DNA of 64,000 nucleotides from Corynebacterium sp. HS2168-gen11. Lineage in GTDB: Bacteria; Actinomycetota; Actinomycetes; Mycobacteriales; Mycobacteriaceae. This document shows positions 50,770 to 59,243 of this stretch, piece after piece. A program made the position numbers and the translations under genes. The first letter of the stretch is position 1. Each line of letters begins with the position of its first letter. The stretch covers positions 1 to 64,000 of the forward strand of contig NZ_JANUXR010000005.1 in the NCBI RefSeq assembly GCF_024834075.1. Direction: 5' to 3'. The notes beneath the pieces were generated by a model, which saw nothing but the letters and a program-made list of their open reading frames with translations, was not told the DNA's origin and ran no database searches.

Positions 50770-53073
50770 GTGGCACTACCAAAACTGTATCGCAGGATTA
50801 TCGCAACTTCAGTCGCCTGTGCTTTGTTACCACTTCACCCAATTGCTTCGGCGACGGAAACCGGCATGCCAGGAGAATTGCTTTGGGGTATCCGTCCAAG
50901 TTTCAACAGTTACACCAATGGCCCTACCTTTATTAAGGACGGTGCAAGCCAAAAGGGTCAAGACTTCGCATTCCCAATCTCCTCATATTCCTACGACGCT
51001 GCGTCTGAACACACCGAAGCACAGTTCAGCGGTGCAATCGTCTACCGCAAGTACTGCAGTGGTGGCGATGGTACCGATTTGTCGGTGAACTGCGATTTGG
51101 ATTTGACCATCGCGAATCCAAAGGTTGTGCTGGATCCAAACGGTTCCTATCTGGAAGCCACAGTTTCCTCCAAGCAGTATCAAACGAATGAAACTTTCGC
51201 GCCTGCTGCGCCTGTGAAAATTGCGAAGCTCTTTACTGCGTCGGCAAACTTTTCCAAGACCGACACTGCCGTGAACTGGGCGAATATTCCAACTACATTG
51301 GATCCCGCAGGTGTCAAGGTATTTTCCGAGTTTTACGAACCTGGCAGTGGCCTCGGCGCTGTAACCTTCAGCGCAACTGGTGAAGGTAATCGTCTCTCCA
51401 GCGATAAGGCAGTATTAACAGCGGTTGATGGCACATGGGTTTCTCAAGGAAAGAGCTATGACTCAAGCCGTCGTGAATTATTTGCAGTAGGCCAAAAGGC
51501 GCTGGTTGCAGAAAATGGCACTGGTCTTGTGTTGGTTGATAAAGAGCTCAACACTGTCGCTAAGATTGACTTCCCGCTGACTAACTTAGGTGTTGCTGAT
51601 TATGATGCAGCCAACCAGTACTTCTACTACACCGAGGTCGGCCCGGGCGGTCACTCCTCTTATAACACCGAGATCAAGCGTGTCAAGGTTCATGCGGATT
51701 CTTTCGGTACACCAGAAACTGTTGGTACCGTAGCAGATCCAGTTGTTGCACTTGGTGTACACGACACCACTGGTAAGATCATTGCAATTACGGTCAAGGA
51801 CGTTACTGATTATAATGTCCCAGCTAATGATCGCACCGCTCATCTGTATACCATCGAAAATGGTGCACTCTCTGCGCCAATGGAATTGCCAAACTCTGAA
51901 ACTGTCTTTGGTAAGCCAGTCGTTGAAGGTGGTACCGCGTATGGCACGTTGTTCCCTTCATATGATCGCCACGCGAAACTGCTGAGCATGAATGATGGCA
52001 CTTTCGTGTTCTTCCCGTTCATGGAAGCAGAACTTGAAGGCGAGTCAGGCGCTAACGATAAGAATGGTCTTTTAAGTATTGACCTTACTGCCAGCGGAAA
52101 TGACGTCGTCAAGCTTCTCGACGGCACCCGCACTCCTGGTCAGCCTTTTGCGCTCGAAGGCATTGCAACAGATGGCAACACGATCATTCGTTGGGACAAG
52201 AATGACGCGGAGGAATATGCTCGCGTGCAGCGCCTCGACTATGCCAACCGTGCAGTAACTGCTGGGGAAATTAAGCATCCAACGTTGCCTGGTTGGGCTG
52301 GTGTGAACTGGGATCAAGAAGGCAATCCATTTGCGCTGATCGGCACCAATTCTAAGCTCGTGTGGTTTGATACTGAAACGTTTGCACCTGTAGTTGAAGA
52401 TGGTTCTACGAAAGAAATCGTAGTGCCTAATGGCGGCGAGACGTTCGTGATCTATCAGGGTAATCCACTGCGCTTACGCGATGGTTCTTTGTTCGTACCA
52501 ACGCGCAATCGTGGCAACGATGATAGCTACGAGCTCAAGTTGTTTAAGAATCCGACTGCTCCGGTTCTTCCAGACAACACAAACGATACGAATGAGGATC
52601 GTCTGAAAGAAGCTCATAAAGAACAGACACGTCGTACGTTCAATGAGAAGAAAGCTGCACTTGAAGCTGCTCGCGCAGAACTTGCTGCTGCAGGCGATGA
52701 CGAAGCTGCCAAGAAAGCGGCAAGTGAGAAAGTTGCTGCAGCGCTGACGGCTTATCGCACGGCAGCTGAGGACTACTATGTTTTGTTCCCAGGTAAGGAA
52801 AATGATCCGAACCTTAAGGATGAGACTCCAACTGAGACCACCCCTGAAACCACTAAACCTCAGCCAACTGAGACCGCCAAGCCGCAGCCACCTGCAACGC
52901 AGCCAGCAGATGCGGGTTCCTCTGCTGCTGATTTGGAACTCTATGGCATGAAGGCTCTCTGGAGCTACATTAGTGCGGTTGTTGGCACTCTTGTGACCGT
53001 ACTTGTGCTCGTCACGAGCGCGTTCCTGCACCCAGAAATGCAAAAGAATCTCCGTAACTGGGTTCGTCGCTAA
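50770..53073 (+). CDS. HtaA-domain surface protein with propeller-like middle and C-terminal anchor
   Basis: It has 767 residues from the GTG at 50770 (GGGAG upstream); the frame is open from 50479 without protein-like sequence. After a signal peptide (to about 28), residues 35-205 form an HtaA (heme-binding CR) domain: LLWGIRPSFNSYTNGPTF, ASEHTEAQFSGAIVYRKYC, FYEPGSGLGAVTFSATG. Residues 220-590 contain recurring blade-like segments (YDAANQYFYYTE, VALGVHDTTGKIIAIT, LVWFDTETFAP) suggesting a beta-propeller. A coiled coil lies at 610-670, a Pro/Thr-rich spacer at 685-715, and a membrane anchor at 730-753. HtaA proteins capture heme from host hemoproteins in C. diphtheriae; binding here is inferred. 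It is the first gene of the cluster. Confidence 0.85.
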   Translation: MALPKLYRRIIATSVACALLPLHPIASATETGMPGELLWGIRPSFNSYTNGPTFIKDGASQKGQDFAFPISSYSYDAASEHTEAQFSGAIVYRKYCSGGDGTDLSVNCDLDLTIANPKVVLDPNGSYLEATVSSKQYQTNETFAPAAPVKIAKLFTASANFSKTDTAVNWANIPTTLDPAGVKVFSEFYEPGSGLGAVTFSATGEGNRLSSDKAVLTAVDGTWVSQGKSYDSSRRELFAVGQKALVAENGTGLVLVDKELNTVAKIDFPLTNLGVADYDAANQYFYYTEVGPGGHSSYNTEIKRVKVHADSFGTPETVGTVADPVVALGVHDTTGKIIAITVKDVTDYNVPANDRTAHLYTIENGALSAPMELPNSETVFGKPVVEGGTAYGTLFPSYDRHAKLLSMNDGTFVFFPFMEAELEGESGANDKNGLLSIDLTASGNDVVKLLDGTRTPGQPFALEGIATDGNTIIRWDKNDAEEYARVQRLDYANRAVTAGEIKHPTLPGWAGVNWDQEGNPFALIGTNSKLVWFDTETFAPVVEDGSTKEIVVPNGGETFVIYQGNPLRLRDGSLFVPTRNRGNDDSYELKLFKNPTAPVLPDNTNDTNEDRLKEAHKEQTRRTFNEKKAALEAARAELAAAGDDEAAKKAASEKVAAALTAYRTAAEDYYVLFPGKENDPNLKDETPTETTPETTKPQPTETAKPQPPATQPADAGSSAADLELYGMKALWSYISAVVGTLVTVLVLVTSAFLHPEMQKNLRNWVRR

Positions 53074-53102
53074 GGACTCCACCACAGTCAATATCGCATG
53101 TA

Positions 53103-53190
53103 TTACAAAGGGCAGCATCGTCATTCATCTAGGGTGCTTGCGCGCAAGGCGAGCAGCCAGCAGCTGTTTACCAGAGACTGCCCTTTGTAA
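53103..53190 (+). terminator. Long inverted repeat between the two HtaA-domain genes
   Basis: A perfect 13-bp stem (TTACAAAGGGCAG and complement) encloses 62 nt that contain a smaller GCTTGCGCGCAAGG fold. It may attenuate or partly end transcription of the first gene. Confidence 0.6.
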
Positions 53191-53280
53191 AACACTGAAC
53201 GATGCGCATCACAACGTATCTCACTTATCTGATCACACTCTTGCACTTTTATAATTGCTTTTGAGAGGACACTCTTTTTC

Positions 53281-55542
53281 ATGGCACGTTATTCACGTCT
53301 CGGCTTATTCGTAGCAGCTGCCACTGCTTGTTCCTTACTGCCAGTACACGCACCTGCATTCGCAGCTGAAAGCGAACTCGGTGGCCTTCACTGGGGTATT
53401 CGCTCTAGCTTCAACAACTACACCAGTGGTGCCACGTTTGTTGATGAAGGCGCCACCGATGAAAATGGCGAATTCGTATTTCCACTTCAGTCTTATACCT
53501 TCGATGCTGCCACCGAGCACGCCGAAGCAGTGTTTAGTGGTCGCGTGCAGTACCGCAAGTACTGCGCTGGTAAGAAAGAAAACGAGAAAAACCTCGCAAT
53601 TTCTTGCGATCTTGACTTAGTCTTTAAGAACCCGAAGATCGTGATTGATCCAGCTGGCTCTTATTTGGAAGCAACTGTGAGCTCCAAGCAGTATCCAGAC
53701 GGTGGCGTCTTCGCTCCATCTGCTCCTGTGAAAATTGCAACGCTTTCTACCGCAGGTGGCACCTTCAAAAAGGCTGATGGCCGTGTGAACTGGAGTGGCG
53801 TTCCAACCCAGCTCACCGAGGAAGCTGTCAAGATGTTCTCTGGCTTCTACGAAGCAGGCGAGGGCTTGGATCCTTTGAGTTTCACCGCTCAAGGTGATGG
53901 CAAGAAGCTGTCTACCGATTCTGTAAGCCTGAAAACCGTGAAAGAAGCTTGGCGTTCACCTGCAAGCTACGACGAATACCACGATCTGCACGCTGTTCGC
54001 GACAAGGCACTGGTAGCAGTTTCAGGACATGGTCTCTACTTAATTGATACAAATCTTAAGGAAGTAGCCAAGACAGAATTCCCAATGAGCCTGAATGGCA
54101 TTGGCGATTACGACGCCCAAAACGGCTATTACTACTACACTGAATCACCAGACGTGACTAACCGCCTGAGCAATACCATTAAGCGTGTTCGAGTCACCCC
54201 AACGAGTTTAGGTGAACCAGAAACCGTTGGTACCGTGCCAGGTAATGTCTATGCACTTGGCGTCCATGATAAGACCGGCAAGATTATTGCCATCTCTGCC
54301 GAAAACGTCACCCTTGCAGCAGATATTTCCAATGTGAAGGCATATCTCACCACGATCGACGGTTCAACGGTTGGTACCCCACTCGAACTCGTCAAATCTT
54401 CTGACCTTTGGGGCTCCACCCTAACCTATGACAACCTGTACGCACCTAACTATTTCCCAGCGCCGCTGACGAACAAGTTGCTCTCTATGGATGACGGTAC
54501 CTTTGCCTACGCTCCAGTAGTAGGACCATATCCAGAAGGTGAGAACACAGCTGTTCGCACTCAGATGCTCTCGATCGATCCTTCCAAGACCACTGCTGCC
54601 GAGGCAGTAACCTTGATGGGCAAGCCAAATCACAATCGCGCAGACTTCATGCCAGGTTCTGCAACCAATGGTTCAAAGATTATTCGTTGGAACAAGGCAG
54701 TGATCCACCCATCCAATGAAATCCAAAGTCTGGACTATGCCGACCGCGCATTAACTGTTGGTGAACTCATTCATTCCAATTCTTTGCTCGGTGTTGCAGG
54801 CGCTGCATGGGATACTGAGGGACGTTTGGTGATCCTCGACGGCAGTAAAGGCAAGCTGGTGTGGGTCGATGCTGATACCTTCGAGCCACTGCTAGAAAAT
54901 GGCGAGCCAAAGGAATACACCTTGCCAAATGGCCGCGAAACTTTCAACCAGTATCAAGGCAATTTCCTCGCACAGCCAGATGGTTCCTTCTATGTCCCAT
55001 CACTGAACGAACAAGGTTCCTTCACAGAATCCTACGAGCTGCGTCGTCTCGTTGATCCGACCAAGGCTCCGCTAGAGTCGGAAACTCCAGAAGAAAAGAA
55101 GCAGCGCCAAGCAGAAGAAGCACGCCAGCTCTCCAAGCGCATTTACGAAGAATCTTATGCGAATGCCGTAAAGGCGATTGAAGCGTATGCAGAAGCAAAA
55201 GCTGCTGGTCAAGATACCGCTGAATTGAAGGCGGCTATGGACAAGGCGGTTTCAACATACCGTGAAGCTGTAAATGCGTTCGAGGTACGTTGGCCAAATG
55301 AAACTGTCAAGGAATTGCCAGAAGTTTCCGAAAGCACTCCTTCGACAACGCCAGCGCCTTCTCAGCCTTTGGATCCTACCCAACCTTCGGTTCCATCCCA
55401 GCCTTTAGTTCCAGGAAGTTCAAAGTTCCAAGAATCAGAAATTTTCGTTGGCGTGGCAACCGCGTTGATTACCTTGATCCACATCTTAGGTGCGTTCGTT
55501 GCACGAAACTTCCAAGCACTTCGCGCAATCTTTAAGTTCTAA
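53281..55542 (+). CDS. Second HtaA-domain surface protein (paralogue)
   Basis: This 753-residue protein is built like its neighbour: signal peptide (to about 28), HtaA domain 31-205 (GLHWGIRSSFNNYTSGATF, ATEHAEAVFSGRVQYRKYC, FYEAGEGLDPLSFTAQG), propeller-like middle (YDAQNGYYYYTES, ALGVHDKTGKIIAIS, LVWVDADTFEP), coiled coil 600-673, Pro/Thr/Ser spacer 685-711 and C-terminal membrane segment 720-742. The HtaA core keeps the aromatic and histidine positions expected for heme contacts. The pair clearly arose by duplication. The start is ATG with GAGAGGAC upstream. Confidence 0.85.
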   Translation: MARYSRLGLFVAAATACSLLPVHAPAFAAESELGGLHWGIRSSFNNYTSGATFVDEGATDENGEFVFPLQSYTFDAATEHAEAVFSGRVQYRKYCAGKKENEKNLAISCDLDLVFKNPKIVIDPAGSYLEATVSSKQYPDGGVFAPSAPVKIATLSTAGGTFKKADGRVNWSGVPTQLTEEAVKMFSGFYEAGEGLDPLSFTAQGDGKKLSTDSVSLKTVKEAWRSPASYDEYHDLHAVRDKALVAVSGHGLYLIDTNLKEVAKTEFPMSLNGIGDYDAQNGYYYYTESPDVTNRLSNTIKRVRVTPTSLGEPETVGTVPGNVYALGVHDKTGKIIAISAENVTLAADISNVKAYLTTIDGSTVGTPLELVKSSDLWGSTLTYDNLYAPNYFPAPLTNKLLSMDDGTFAYAPVVGPYPEGENTAVRTQMLSIDPSKTTAAEAVTLMGKPNHNRADFMPGSATNGSKIIRWNKAVIHPSNEIQSLDYADRALTVGELIHSNSLLGVAGAAWDTEGRLVILDGSKGKLVWVDADTFEPLLENGEPKEYTLPNGRETFNQYQGNFLAQPDGSFYVPSLNEQGSFTESYELRRLVDPTKAPLESETPEEKKQRQAEEARQLSKRIYEESYANAVKAIEAYAEAKAAGQDTAELKAAMDKAVSTYREAVNAFEVRWPNETVKELPEVSESTPSTTPAPSQPLDPTQPSVPSQPLVPGSSKFQESEIFVGVATALITLIHILGAFVARNFQALRAIFKF

Positions 55543-55572
55543 TTGCGTTTCGTGCTTCATCGAGCGTTCCTT

Positions 55573-55602
55573 TTGGGGCGAAGGACTACTGCTTCGCCCC
55601 AA
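55573..55602 (+). terminator. Hairpin after the second HtaA-domain gene
   Basis: An 11-bp perfect stem (TTGGGGCGAAG and complement) with an 8-nt loop lies 30 nt past the stop. The U-tract is poor, so read-through into the next gene is likely. Confidence 0.6.
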
Positions 55603-55621
55603 TTACTCAAGGTGTCACTCT

Positions 55622-55651
55622 ACTTGTCGTACCTGAACTTGTCGTACCTGA
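55622..55651. repeat. 15-bp tandem duplication
   Basis: ACTTGTCGTACCTGA occurs twice back to back, exactly, 45 nt before the next start codon. Confidence 0.95.
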
Positions 55652-55695
55652 ATTGAGTTTTCGTTTTCCTCCCTATTTCTTTGAAAGGATGCAAC

Positions 55696-56841
55696 ATGCG
55701 CAAGACCTTCAAAGCTGTCGCTCTGGCAGCGTGCATCACAGTCGCCTCACCACTGGCACTGACGCAAACCCCACTTGCATTTGCACACGACCACCACACT
55801 GGTGCTGCTGATACCGCGCACCACGAAACTGTCGACGCAATGCCACACAAGTACTACTACGAGGCAGTTGCTGATAGTGATCAGTACGAGGCTGAGCTCA
55901 AGACCTACCTAGCTGTTAGCCAGGTTCGCCACTTGTATCACACAGCGGCATACGACTGGTACTACACCAATATTTACAAGCCTGGCACACCAGAACAAAA
56001 GAAAGCTATGAGTGCGGCCAAGACCAATGCTGAAGATTCTTGCTTCGCGGCAAAGGCACGCCTGGGTATCGCAATTTTGAAATACGAAGGTAATGCAGAA
56101 GCGCGTGCCTTGGATATTTCTAAGATTGGCTTTGACCTGGCAACCACGGAAAAAGCACTTGAACTTCTGAAAGCCGATGAAAAACTCCAGTATGCAAAGC
56201 GCGATGAGTTGCAAAAAGAGGATGCTGATTATAGCCGTCACAACAATCGCGCCAAGATTGTCAGCGATGGTATCTCACGTCTTGAATCAATCATGAAGGC
56301 GTGGAAGGACAACGATCCAGTCTATGAAATTGGCGCGACTTCAGTTGTTGACTGGAATATCGACCCACGTTGGGTGCTATGTGAAAAGGGCGAATCCGAC
56401 GACGATACGTGCAACACGATTAATGAAAACAACACTCCAAAGCACTATGGTGGACATCCATTAAGTGACGTTGCCAAGAAGGTCACAGTCGTCAAAGCTG
56501 ATCCAACTGCTTCAGTTGAAAGCCTCACTGACGCGATTAGCCAAAATGCTGCCCAGAACGCACAGCTGTTTGCCACTGAGTTTGGTGCTATTCACAACTC
56601 AACTCCATCTGACAACGAAAACACCGATGCTGGCACTGGCAACAACACAGATACCACCAACACAAATGCTAACGGTGGATCGAGCAAGGATGATAAGGCA
56701 TCCAACGCTCATACCATCTTCCGCCTACTCGCAATAGTATTTGGTGCGGTTTTGGGTCTCTTGTCAGTTCTTGGTGTAGCGGCTGAAGGGCTGAAGCACT
56801 TCTTGCCTGGTTTAGCTCAAAAGATTCAGTTCCATCTGTAA
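55696..56841 (+). CDS. Secreted, membrane-anchored helical protein with a His-rich N-terminus
   Basis: It has 381 residues from the ATG at 55696 (AAAGGA upstream; a TTG five codons earlier is less likely). The signal peptide ends AFA at residue 30, so the mature protein would begin HDHHTG, followed by AHHE. Residues 45-240 are helical and rich in Tyr (HKYYYEAVAD, AYDWYYTNIY), with cysteines in DSCFAAKA, RWVLCEKG and DDTCNT. A Thr/Asn-rich spacer precedes a C-terminal membrane segment (about 340-368). No HtaA domain is present and I recognise no family. Its place behind two heme-type proteins and its histidine cluster suggest metal or heme handling, by inference. Confidence 0.8.
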   Translation: MRKTFKAVALAACITVASPLALTQTPLAFAHDHHTGAADTAHHETVDAMPHKYYYEAVADSDQYEAELKTYLAVSQVRHLYHTAAYDWYYTNIYKPGTPEQKKAMSAAKTNAEDSCFAAKARLGIAILKYEGNAEARALDISKIGFDLATTEKALELLKADEKLQYAKRDELQKEDADYSRHNNRAKIVSDGISRLESIMKAWKDNDPVYEIGATSVVDWNIDPRWVLCEKGESDDDTCNTINENNTPKHYGGHPLSDVAKKVTVVKADPTASVESLTDAISQNAAQNAQLFATEFGAIHNSTPSDNENTDAGTGNNTDTTNTNANGGSSKDDKASNAHTIFRLLAIVFGAVLGLLSVLGVAAEGLKHFLPGLAQKIQFHL

Positions 56842-56880
56842 TACACCATTGCGCTGAAGGCCATATTCAACGCATTCACA

Positions 56881-56949
56881 CACGCAAGTGATGTGCATCA
56901 ATTCATATTCTTCTTCCAAACTGGATATGAATTGCACGCCACTTGCGTG
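56881..56949 (+). terminator. Terminator of the HtaA cluster
   Basis: A long interrupted stem (CACGCAAGTG and AATTCATAT arms with their complements) is followed by TTTTGTTTT on the plus strand. Confidence 0.88.
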
Positions 56950-57017
56950 TTTTGTTTTACAAGAGTCGCACGGCAGCAAAACCTCACAGCAGCATCGCCC
57001 ACAGGCCACCGCATCCA

Positions 57018-57073
57018 ACCAACAACACCAACACACCAACAACACCAACACACCAACAACGCCAACAACACCT
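57018..57073. repeat. CAACAC low-complexity tandem repeat
   Basis: A 17-nt unit CCAACAACACCAACACA occurs twice in tandem and then decays into related CAACAAC words. It lies between two convergent terminators and encodes nothing I can support. Confidence 0.85.
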
Positions 57074-57160
57074 ACACTCCTCCCCCATTCCCACGCCCCC
57101 ATCCCACGGTAATGGCATATGGGAATGCGATCACCAGGCCCGCGTCGTAAAGCAAAAACA

Positions 57161-57191
57161 CGCGCTTGCGTTGAAAGCCAAGGCAAGCGCG
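57161..57191 (-). terminator. Terminator after the ABC permease gene
   Basis: A 9-bp perfect stem (CGCGCTTGC and complement) with a 13-nt loop is followed by TGTTTTTGC on the minus strand. A GCTTTACGACGC motif copy (57142-57153) lies just beyond. Confidence 0.85.
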
Positions 57192-57210
57192 CGTAAAAGG
57201 GTTGAGTTGT

Positions 57211-58503
57211 TTATTCGTGGCGAAGAGCCTCGATTGGGTCGAGTTTTGCGGCGCGGTTTGCTGGATACCAGCCGAAGAAAACGCCGATCGCCAAGCAGAA
57301 GAACATCGATAATGCAACGCCCCACAGTGGCGGTGCCACCGCACCTCCGAGGAAGCTCGCACCGATCATGCCGAAGAGCGAACCAATGAGAATGCCGAAA
57401 ATGCCGCCGATCAAACACACCACCATTGCCTCGATCACAAACTGACGACGAATATCGCGCCTGGTGGCACCGAGTGCCTTGCGAATACCGATTTCGCGAG
57501 TACGCTCCGTCACGGTGATCAGCATAATATTCATCACGCCAATACCACCAACGAATAGCGAAATACCGGCAATCGCGGCAATCACTCCACTGATCGAACT
57601 GATCACCTTATTAAAGGATTCCACATCTTTGCTGTTGTCACGTACGATTACCTCGTTGGCAGTGTCGCCTTCGTAATACAGGTTGAAATGATCTTTAAGT
57701 GCCGTTTCAAATTCTTCAGTGTCTACATCAATCGCCTTACGAACTGCAATCAATTCCCAAGAACCGGCAGCATCATCATTAACTTGGATCTCAAGGGTAT
57801 ATGGCACATACACCTTCGTTTGCGGGCCGATCAAACCAGCGAGCAGTCCGCCGCCGCCGCCACTTTTTTCAACACCGATAATCGTAAAGGAACCGAATCC
57901 ATTATCGGTCTCAAAATTGAGTTGGGAGCCTAATGCTTCACTTGGATTTCCATGAAAGAGCGTATCGACGATAACAGGGCTTACCACTACTACCGGAGCA
58001 TTCGCGGCAATTTCTTCCTCGGTGAAACTACGCCCATGTTCAATTCGAACATCGCGCATCTTAAAGAAGTCAGCATTCACGAATTGCAGCTCAGTATTTT
58101 GAGTGTCTTGAACTAGGTCAGAACTTACCGTTGCACCGTAGGTATTATTATCGCCAATGGCAATATTCGCGATATCCGGACCGAAATTCGCGCGTAGTTC
58201 TTCAATCATTTGGGCCGTAATATTTGCCGATTTATCTGTAGGTGGTGCGTAATAATAATTTTTATTGCCACCAACAGCCTGTAGATCCTCCTCAGTCGGA
58301 ATCTCTTGCACACGCACAGTAAAATCCGCACCGCCAAATGATGCCAAGCTATTTGAGGTTGAGCTTCGCAACGCTTGGCCAAGTGTCAAGATGGCAATCA
58401 CAGAGGCGATACCAATCACAACACCGATCAGCGTTAAAAAGGAACGCAGTTTATTGCCGCGAATATTTCCCAGAGCAAGCCTTAATGATTCAACAAGACT
58501 CAT
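57211..58503 (-). CDS. MacB-type ABC transporter permease
   Basis: This 430-residue permease has one N-terminal membrane helix (LRSFLTLIGVVIGIASVIAIL), a large extracytoplasmic MacB-PCD domain (about 45-280), then three helices of the FtsX domain with GVMNIMLITVTERTREIGIR and KALGATRRDI, the conserved coupling segment. It works with the ATPase encoded upstream and the HlyD-type adaptor. The ATG overlaps the ATPase stop (ATGA). The substrate is unknown; candidates are peptides, lipids or antibiotics. Confidence 0.92.
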   Translation of the reverse strand: MSLVESLRLALGNIRGNKLRSFLTLIGVVIGIASVIAILTLGQALRSSTSNSLASFGGADFTVRVQEIPTEEDLQAVGGNKNYYYAPPTDKSANITAQMIEELRANFGPDIANIAIGDNNTYGATVSSDLVQDTQNTELQFVNADFFKMRDVRIEHGRSFTEEEIAANAPVVVVSPVIVDTLFHGNPSEALGSQLNFETDNGFGSFTIIGVEKSGGGGGLLAGLIGPQTKVYVPYTLEIQVNDDAAGSWELIAVRKAIDVDTEEFETALKDHFNLYYEGDTANEVIVRDNSKDVESFNKVISSISGVIAAIAGISLFVGGIGVMNIMLITVTERTREIGIRKALGATRRDIRRQFVIEAMVVCLIGGIFGILIGSLFGMIGASFLGGAVAPPLWGVALSMFFCLAIGVFFGWYPANRAAKLDPIEALRHE

Positions 58504-59243
58504 GCGTACTCACCTCTCAACTGATTGTGCCCTCGCGGCGCACGCGGACCTGCCAACACACCATCTTTCATGGTGACCACACGGCTGGTTTCTTCTGCAA
58601 GTTCAGGATTGTGAGTAATAAACACAATCGTTGCGTGATGCTCTTGGTTCAACGTATGGAACAGATCCATCACTACTCGGCCAGTGTGCGAATCCAATGC
58701 ACCAGTTGGCTCATCAGCTAAGATCAGGTCTGGATCGTTGGCCAACGCGCGCGCAATTGCAACACGTTGTTTTTGACCACCGGAAAGCTCAGCCGGCGAG
58801 TGCCCGGCACGTTCAGCCATCCCAACTAATTCCAACAATTCCATCGCTCGTTCGGCTCGCTCTTTGCGCCCCATGCCCGCATACATCATCGACATTTCGA
58901 CGTTCTTAGCGGCACTAATGCGTCCAATAAGATTGAAATTTTGGAACACAAAGCCAATATGTTTACTGCGGTACGTGGACGCCTCGTCATCGTGAAGCGC
59001 AAGCACATCCGCACCGCCGAGTTCATAAGCACCTGTAGTCGGACGATCCAACAGACCAATAATATTCATCAAGGTAGACTTACCAGAACCCGAAGATCCC
59101 ACCACCGACACGAATTCGCCAGGGGCAACATCGAACTCGCAGTTTTTGAGCACCGTTAATTCATTGTCGCTGCCGGCATTGAAGGTTTTGGTAATCCCGT
59201 GCATCTGGATAATCATTCCAGACTCGCGTTGTTGCAGCGTCAT
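58500..59243 (-). CDS. MacB-type ABC transporter ATP-binding protein
   Basis: This 247-residue ATPase has Walker A GSSGSGKST, Q-loop FVFQNFNLIGR, signature LSGGQKQRVAIARAL and Walker B DLILADEPTGALD. It is of the LolD/MacB class. The ATG directly follows the adaptor stop (TAAATG). Confidence 0.94.
   Translation of the reverse strand: MTLQQRESGMIIQMHGITKTFNAGSDNELTVLKNCEFDVAPGEFVSVVGSSGSGKSTLMNIIGLLDRPTTGAYELGGADVLALHDDEASTYRSKHIGFVFQNFNLIGRISAAKNVEMSMMYAGMGRKERAERAMELLELVGMAERAGHSPAELSGGQKQRVAIARALANDPDLILADEPTGALDSHTGRVVMDLFHTLNQEHHATIVFITHNPELAEETSRVVTMKDGVLAGPRAPRGHNQLRGEYA

Noticed and set aside
57018..57073. CRISPR-like array
   Set aside because: The repeat units are contiguous without unique spacers, and no cas gene is present.
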